64,000 nucleotides of DNA from Closterium sp. Naga37s-1 (lineage: Eukaryota; Streptophyta; Zygnematophyceae; Desmidiales; Closteriaceae): positions 294,501-358,500 of the forward strand of contig CANJKZ010000430.1 in NCBI GenBank assembly GCA_947471745.1. The letters run 5' to 3'. The notes below the pieces were generated by a model. The model was not told the DNA's origin and made no database searches. It saw only the letters and a program-made list of their open reading frames with translations. Both the position numbers and the translations under genes were made by a program. Each line of letters opens with the position of its first letter. The stretch's first letter is position 1. Positions 59,101 to 64,000 of this stretch are shown piece after piece.

Positions 59101-59416
59101 TCGCCTCTCCTCTCCTCTCTTCTCCTCCCTCCTCTCCTCTCCTCTCCTCTCTCCTCCCCTCCCCTCCTATCCCCTCTCCTCTCCTCTCCTCTCCTCCCCT
59201 CTCCTCTCCTCTCCACTCTTTCCCCCTCTTCCCTTCCCCCTCATCTCAACAGGTGGAACCGAGCCTCTGCTGCCGCCACCCTCCCCTCCTCCACCACCAC
59301 CACCTTCGCCTGTTTCCAAAGGGGCTGCCCAATCCCTCTCCCCAGTGCCCGCAGCAGTCTCAGCTGCCCTTGTCCTTGCCGCCTCCACCGCCCTGCTTGC
59401 TCTCACTCTCCTGTAG
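47128..59416 (+). CDS. Gene C: nepenthesin-like pseudoprotease, exon 2 interrupted by Copia-4
   Basis: Exons: 47128-47331, 47540-47648 plus 53752-53849 (one exon split by Copia-4), 54119-54169, 54827-54948, 55152-55281, 55962-56281, 56443-56712, 57097-57295, 58212-58284, 58669-58743, 59253-59416. Before the insertion they would total 1815 nt (604 aa) in frame. The counterparts of gene A exons 9 and 10 are missing; because they form a phase-0 block the frame survives. The signal peptide is intact, the first active-site triplet is NLV, the second site is absent, and the tail has [10 protein letters not shown] and a GPI-like hydrophobic end. Reading into Copia-4 meets TAA at 47699-47701. However, the 3' LTR end forms a splice acceptor that could rescue the gene with a shorter exon 2 (53748-53849). 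It is either a recent pseudogene or a gene with an altered N-terminus. Confidence 0.7.
47649..47960 (+). repeat. Copia-4 5' LTR
   Basis: 312 bp. Contains a run of nine or ten G near 47783. Confidence 0.94.
48250..48790 (+). repeat. Leader minisatellite of Copia-4
   Basis: About 13 copies of a 39-42-bp unit built around CGCCGCGGGGCATTTCGCC, between the primer-binding site and gag. It is not CRISPR-like because units are contiguous. Confidence 0.9.
49126..50763 (+). CDS. Copia-4 Gag
   Basis: A 545-aa frame starting [11 protein letters not shown] Gag-like body (about 1-310) is followed by GRGGG repeats and a noncanonical knuckle CX13CX4HX4C (about 372-395). After that come Gln-rich and Ala/Gln homopolymer tracts caused by CAG repeats at about 50580-50690. 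The frame stops at TAG 50761, but the pol frame is already open upstream of that stop in the -1 register (reading [11 protein letters not shown]), so the CAG tract probably contains a frame-shifting indel, or programmed -1 slippage is used. Confidence 0.85.
   Translation: MAAPSLPQNFNTLSIDRLELAPDQSAINWYSYTGSMRRLLGVIHIPNTSSTLLDLVLRHAAALPPTPPMSPGSAPTLPPDPGPEPDEPDLPAASTDPVRQAADEAAYDLERRRFLTLRADHRAAREQYDMRQAAIINHRTMADRYTLALAEYTAKAAAWKESDLSASNIILGGLPPALMRDFQEQELHAPALWASLHAMFERHDVNSVGLLLDEYWETTLATCTGAVAYTGRMTSLAKRLKARQSELPQFIQIDRLLRGLNPSYDMHVIAFRENQPFADVAAVVQWIIDTETRLLRTNPPSLNTAQAPAPELNATQTRGGGRGGGRGGGRGGGRGGGRGGGRGGTFGGRTPSCTGGPGGSGRGGSGPGQLPPCPYVRRHGPRAGEPCGQTNHPITTCFGVLDDAWFDRGNHGTPPRWSALASRPTVHDVQHLPLYQPSHLNLTTPSPQLQLQQFLQHLQSQQLQQPPQLPPQPQPHQQPQQPPWGGGGGAAATAAAAAAAAAAAAATAAWQQQLPPGSSNLLASVLPPPPPIPPQLSHTLAFLVS
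50772..53389 (+). pseudogene. Copia-4 pol, internally deleted
   Basis: Frame 50772 to about 52065 carries protease [11 protein letters not shown], pre-integrase [10 protein letters not shown], integrase [15 protein letters not shown] and NGVAESR, and CKSFVLIP. At about 52066 the sequence jumps into RT ([12 protein letters not shown]) in a different frame that continues to 53389 with [16 protein letters not shown] and TKHIELRY-like RNase H motifs. The integrase C-terminus, linker and RT N-terminus, which occupy roughly 400 residues in other copia proteins, are gone. No functional Pol can come from this copy, so it was probably mobilised in trans or was deleted after insertion. Confidence 0.88.
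53435..53746 (+). repeat. Copia-4 3' LTR
   Basis: 312 bp. Its last bases TTGAGATTCTTTCA join the duplicated GCAGC of gene C. Confidence 0.94.
53733..53747 (+). promoter_or_regulatory. LTR-derived splice acceptor candidate
   Basis: The LTR end ATTCTTTCA plus the first G of the target duplication makes TTCTTTCAG, a pyrimidine-rich AG acceptor. Splicing exon 1 (ends 47331, phase 0) to 53748 keeps the reading frame ([12 protein letters not shown]) and removes all of Copia-4. Confidence 0.5.
54645..54800 (+). repeat. 16-bp minisatellite in intron 3 of gene C
   Basis: About ten copies of CCTGCGTGCCTGCATC, ending about 25 bp before the exon 4 acceptor. Confidence 0.92.
55310..55425 (+). repeat. 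20-bp minisatellite in intron 5 of gene C
   Basis: Five copies of CATTCACCCTCTCACCCACA-type units just after exon 5. Confidence 0.85.
56783..57052 (+). repeat. (ATCC)n microsatellite in intron 7 of gene C
   Basis: About 270 bp of ATCC with ACCC variants at the 3' end, before the exon 8 acceptor. Homologous in position to 4584-5188 of gene A. Confidence 0.95.
57614..57680 (+). repeat. 11-bp tandem repeat at the exon 9-10 deletion in gene C
   Basis: Six copies of GTGGCTTGAAA lie where genes A and B carry exons 9 and 10. Upstream text resembles intron 8 of B and downstream text (from about 57790) resembles intron 10 of B. Confidence 0.8.
59085..59220 (+). repeat. (TCCTC)n tract before the last exon of gene C
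   Basis: C/T pentamer repeat upstream of the acceptor at 59251-59252, matching position and type in A and B. Confidence 0.85.
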
Positions 59417-60460
59417 AGCATGAGTTCCGCTGGAGCACTTCGAGCCTGGGGTATCTCGTTTGCTCCTGTCCTGCTGGCTAACTTGTGGAAGCTTATCAGG
59501 CAGTGTGTACATGTCTCAAGAATTGCTGGATCTAGATTTTGCTGCTCGGATGCTGTGTCTTTTGTTGGGTGAATGGTGTTTCGTAAATAGGGTTTGTACA
59601 TGTGTGATGCTCGCAGCGGCTGCTTTTGTGCGATATAGAAGCACTTTGTTAGAAGGTTCAGGCCCTGATGGTAGCAACTGGTGATGACTCCACCTGGTGC
59701 AATCCAGGAAATGTGTTACCAAGGACCAGTGGAAGAAGTTTACTCAGGTGCAGAAGGAACATAAAGACTTGTCTGAGTTTCTAGACTAAATCTACTTTGT
59801 AGCGTAAGAAAAGGGGGCGCAACCACAGCACGCCTTCAGGAATCGAAACCTGACCTTTGCTGCAACATGGAAACGACTGGGAAGTAAGCCGCATCAGGCG
59901 AGACCATATAGTAAGTGAGTTAATGCCAAATGGCACTGCGATAGTCCAGCCAGCAGTTAGTAGTACAAGGCCAGTCAGTGATTATAATTAAACAAGATTA
60001 AGCCCAGTACAGTGTACAGAGATGAGGTGCTGCGAAGTTTGTGGCGCAAACGAAACCGTTACGCGCCTTCTTGCGTATCAACATATCAAACCTGGTATGC
60101 CGGAGGAACGGCACCTCTCATAATAGGCCCTGATTGGTCGGACTGATTGTGGAGAAGATATGACTGGCTGTGATCGTAACAGAACCGAATCCGTTGTGGT
60201 CTGGTCCGTCCCAAACCAAACCCAAACCCGAATCTTGCTTGGCGGGACTTGCTGTGTGCATCACAGAGCTATTCCATCACAGATTCACAGACCGCCTGAT
60301 ACATTTTCTGTCTGCCAATCGTCGCATGTGGTCGGGTTGCATCGCACCGCACCCATCGAAGCCACTAGATGTACTGGCTATGAGGTTCGAGAATGCTACG
60401 TGCGACCAGCCCACCGCCAGCCGCTCGTTCGTTTGGCCGTCAGTCCTGCGATTTTTGCGA
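59417..60460. other. Spacer between genes C and D, no gene recognised
   Basis: Short intergenic region with the 3'UTR of C and the distal promoter of D. No transposon or RNA gene supported. Confidence 0.5.
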
Positions 60461-60485
60461 GTGGCTGTGTCGGCTTCACGGCCAT
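60461..60485. promoter_or_regulatory. Upstream hairpin of gene D, counterpart of 511-535
   Basis: GTGGCTGTG, 7-base loop, CACGGCCAT. Differences from the gene A version keep pairing through G-U wobbles if transcribed. Followed by AAGCTTTCGTGCC, shared with the upstream regions of B and C. Confidence 0.35.
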
Positions 60486-60639
60486 ATCTGTAGTGACAAG
60501 CTTTCGTGCCAAAGCCTTTCGCCTCTACTCGGAGTCCACTCTTTGTGGTAATTATAGCGATTTGCACTAATCTCATTACACTACGTGTGTGTGGAGCATC
60601 GTGACGCTCGCACAACGTAAACTTATCCCCGCGGCTACT

Positions 60640-63600
60640 ATGGATTCCTCGTGCCGTGGCGCCTCCCTTTGTCTGCTCGTGTCGCTCCTGCTCCTCTCCC
60701 TCAGCGTCATGCGGATCCACGCGCGCCACGGCCCCGAGGTAGGCGTTGCGGACGCTCGTTCGAGCAGAAGTATTACCGGAAATGCCGCAATTCCCAACAG
60801 CAGTTCGACTCGCAGGCGATTTCGCAGGCGATGCTAGCATTGCTGGGCACAGTCCCGCGACATGTGGCGCTAGATTAGTAGTTGCAATAAAGTCGCCGCG
60901 ACATGGTGACTCACATCCTAGGACGCGGCCGCCGCGTGATGTGGCGCTACATGTAGTTCAGAAATCAGATGCATGACTGGCTCACGTTCATGAACAAACG
61001 CCGGCGTGAGCAATCTTGGGACCTCAACTTGAAACAGCCTGTTTGAGAGACTAGTAGAAAACGGCTTTGTGGTTACTATTTTTTACAATTTCGCAGGTCG
61101 GAGCATCCGGAGGGCGTCGGAACGATCCATCAGCCGGCAGCGGCGGCGGAGGGGCGGCCAACACGGGGAGCGGCGGCGCGGAGTCGATTGCGGAGTGGCG
61201 GCGGCGATCAGCGGAAGCAGGCGCGCACTTCTTCCCCCTTCAGCGCGCGGAAGACGCCCCCAGCAGGGACGAGCTGCACCGCCGGATTCTCGGACCCTCT
61301 GTGAGTGCGGGGGTGCAGTGGAGTGGAGGGGCCGGGAGCAAGGCGTTGCTGCTGCTTGACCGATTTCACGATATCACAGAGCGTTGCATCCCTCTAGGCT
61401 GGCGGACGCAAGAGGAGACAGTAATACACATAATTCTATAATTTTAGTAAATGACGTGACTTGGCTACTTTGCTGCATTGTGTTGTTGCGATTGACGTGC
61501 ACCCACATGTGCCTCCTCGTTGCTTCATGCTCCCCCCACGATCTCTGGCATGCGCAGGGCGTAGGCGGCGGCTTGAAGAACAAAGGAAATTCACCCAAGT
61601 CATCGCAGGTGGGTGGGTGGGTGGGCACTCTCGAAACGACTGCTGCTACTACCATAGCACACTAGTAGTAGGATGGTCTCAGGCTGTTGCTCCTGCATCG
61701 GTGGCAGGTGGCTGGCAAGAGGCAGGCGACACGACATTTCACCAGCTGCCCGCCATTCGCCCATTACTAGCCTTGCTGCGAGGTGCAGAGTTGGGACTCA
61801 TTGCTCCGTTGCTTCTCAGTGCGTCCTCGGGTCTCTCATTTCCCATCGAATTTCTAAACAACAGCCTAGTCGTATCCTGCTGTCAAACAAGCATCTCGCC
61901 TGCCCCCTGCCTCTTGAAGCCTGTCTTACTGTTTAGTGTCCGGCTATAAATCGTTGTTCCTACCTTGTTGCGTGCAGAAAAAGGGGTTTCCTCTGCCACT
62001 GCTGGACTACGACAGCACACTGCTCTCAATTGCTAATGGCACCCTGGGCAACACCATGGTCAACTACAGCACCTTTCTCGATGACAACAAGATCCGCCTC
62101 CCGTACGCTTCGCACCGTGCCCCACTCACTGCACCTCACTCACTGCATCTCACTCGCTGATCTCACGCACTGCACGCCACTCGCTGCACGCATATTTGCT
62201 GCGAATCCCATCCCGCTGCCCACAATCAACCAGGCATATCCCATGCGAGTGCTCTTGACACATGCTTGCACTTCCCCTCCCCTCCTGCACGCCGCTGGTT
62301 GTCTTGCCTTCTGGCGAAAGATTCTAACAGATGGCTGCCAAGTGAAACATGCCAGCTGCTCCTCTCCTCTCCCTCCCATGCCTGGGGCTTTGGAACCCAC
62401 TCCACCCATATCCTTTGCCCACTCCATCATGCCGCCCACAGCAACTCCCTCACTCCTCCAAGGGGCGCCCACTCCTCTGCGACCTTGCTGCCCTTTCTCC
62501 CCTCCTTCCCCCTCCCCCTCCTCCCCTTTTTCTCCCCTTCCCCTTCCCCCCCTCCTCATTCCACCATTGGGCACATCGCTGCGTGCCTCTCGCTGCATGC
62601 CTTCAACCTCCCTCGTCTGTGTCATTTCACCCCTTTCTGCACTTCCTCCCGCCAACCCCCCCCCCCCCCCCCCCCCCCCCCTCACCGTCGCATACCTATC
62701 CCCACCAGCGTGTATCCGTACTACGTGAATCTCAAGCTGGGGTCGCAGAAGCAGGAGTTCAGCATGGCGCTCAACCTCGCGATCCCCTTCACTGTTGTGC
62801 CCTGCGACTGCCTGCACTGCGGCTCCTCGCGCAAGGGGGTGCGTGGGGCTCCGGCAACCATGCAAGGGGGGAGTGCGAGAGGGGAAGGAGAGGGGAAGGA
62901 GAGGGTGGTGATCTGGGACTGGGAGAGGGAGGGTGAACCTGAGCGAGAGAATGAGAGGGAGCGAAAGTGAGGGTGAGGGTGAATGATAGCGCACGTGAGA
63001 GTCAGGGTCGGAGTGAGTGCGAGTGAATGTGACGGTCTTTGTCTTTTGGACCCGCCTTTCTCCCCCTTGCCAGTTCTTCCCGCCCCTCTTCCTCCGCCCT
63101 TGCCCTCATCCTGCTCCGTGGGTTGAGATCGAGGCACGGCACGGTCACGAATCCCATTATCCCACCCTCTTCCTTACCCCATTCAAGGATTTCGGTGTAC
63201 ACCCCCACGGGCCCCACCAAGGAATTCAATTCATGCATGTCCTTGGATGAAGTTTATTTAGCCTGTTCAAGCCACATGCCTCCCTCCCATTCCTTGTGAA
63301 GTGAAGACACACACATGAATGATAAGTCCAGTCACGTTGCATCCCCGTTTTCGTTACAACGAAACACTTTAATCCAATCTTGCTTCTAGCCTCACTTTCC
63401 CTAAACCTTCCCATCCCCACACATCTCCCCGTGCCCGTACCTCCACCCCCCAACGACTCCTTCCCCTCTCCCTCGCCCCGCAGACCACCAACAGCAAGCC
63501 CTTCAGCACGCTCTCCTCCACAACCCTTGAGTACATCTCCTGCGCCGATCAACGCTGCATGGACGGAAACGGCTACTACGGCTGCAACACGGATGGGCTC

Positions 63601-64000
63601 AGTAACTACCTCAACACCACGGGCTACCTGCCTGGGGACGACGCTCTCTGTGCCTTCGATGCATATGCAGAGAGCTACGATTATTACGAAGCTGACTATG
63701 AGTCGGGATGGTACTCTAAGTCTGTGGGCCATGTGGTGCAGGACACGGTGTACCTCACTGCACCTGACGGTACCGAAGTCAACCGATCCTTGATTCTCGG
63801 GTGAGACTCCATGCTGCTCCCTCACGTGGTTCGTCTCTCACCCTCTCCCATACTTCTTCTCTCTCTCACGTGGTTCTACTCTCACTCATTCTCTCGTCCA
63901 ACCTCTCAATCAGTTCCTCACCGCTTCCCTCGTGCTGCCTCTCACCCTCCTGCTCTCTGCCGCCTCCCATCGCTTGCCCAGCTGTGGAGTGAACCAGACG
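60640..64000 (+). CDS. Gene D: nepenthesin-like pseudoprotease, truncated by the window end
   Basis: Exons seen: 60640-60738 (or longer), 61097-61300, 61558-61608, 61978-62102, 62709-62838, 63484-63800, and 63982 to beyond the end. The start MDSSCRGAS leads the conserved signal peptide. Relative to A-C, one base is missing in an A run after GCCGC (near 60787), and the uninterrupted frame then stops at 60835. Ending exon 1 at the GT of CCCGAG|GTAGGC (60739) keeps the frame with exon 2, so the pro-region would be shorter. Exons 2-6 keep the family's phases. The first active-site triplet is NLA, again without Asp. The second lobe and C-terminus lie outside the window. Confidence 0.72.
62657..62683 (+). 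repeat. Poly(C) run in intron 4 of gene D
   Basis: A run of about 26 consecutive C lies about 25 bp before the exon 5 acceptor at 62707-62708. The true length may differ because homopolymers are hard to sequence. Confidence 0.85.

Noticed and set aside
59810-59865. tRNA-like T-arm on the minus strand (GGTTTCGATTCC)
   Set aside because: The loop has one base too many and no acceptor, D or anticodon arm could be paired around it.

Overview
Organism and setting. The window is nuclear DNA of a eukaryote with long pyrimidine-rich GT-AG introns, GC-rich coding exons, tRNA-iMet-primed Ty1/copia retrotransposons and a plant-type (nepenthesin/A1B-like) aspartic-protease fold. A green-lineage genome fits best. 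My unverified recollection is that GC-rich copia polyproteins of this kind are common in gene models of the zygnematophycean alga Closterium, so a streptophyte alga is the leading guess.

Host genes. Four paralogous genes stand head to tail on the + strand. Gene A is 730-8369 (13 exons, 671 aa). Gene B is 20863-35334 (12 exons, 641 aa). Gene C is 47128-59416. Gene D starts at 60640 and runs off the window. I placed exons by splice-site phase and by cross-comparison of the four copies; A and B sum to uninterrupted frames. Each protein has a signal peptide, a variable N-terminal region, a two-lobed pepsin/nepenthesin-like body, an extensin-like Ser-Pro hinge and a hydrophobic C-terminus resembling a GPI-anchor signal. 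Both catalytic Asp-Thr/Ser-Gly motifs are lost or degraded, so this looks like a tandem family of secreted, surface-anchored pseudoproteases. This is the most interesting system in the window.

Mobile DNA. The spacers and some introns are filled with transposons. Spacer A-B holds a dimeric Mutator-like element with a nested copia fragment (9036-10834), a second Mutator-like element (10856-11444), Copia-1 (11497-18833), a Harbinger-type MITE (18886-19374) and a foldback element (19601-20330). Copia-2 (24811-32120) sits in intron 8 of gene B. Spacer B-C holds the minus-strand, apparently intact Copia-3 (35490-41953), a copia remnant (about 42370-43560) and complex inverted repeats (44660-46314). 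Copia-4 (47649-53746) is inserted in exon 2 of gene C. All four full-length copia elements have TG..CA LTRs and matching 5-bp target duplications.

Simple repeats. Many tandem repeats, mostly C/T-rich on the coding strand, occupy introns of the gene family, often just upstream of splice acceptors. I saw no convincing RNA genes and no CRISPR array.
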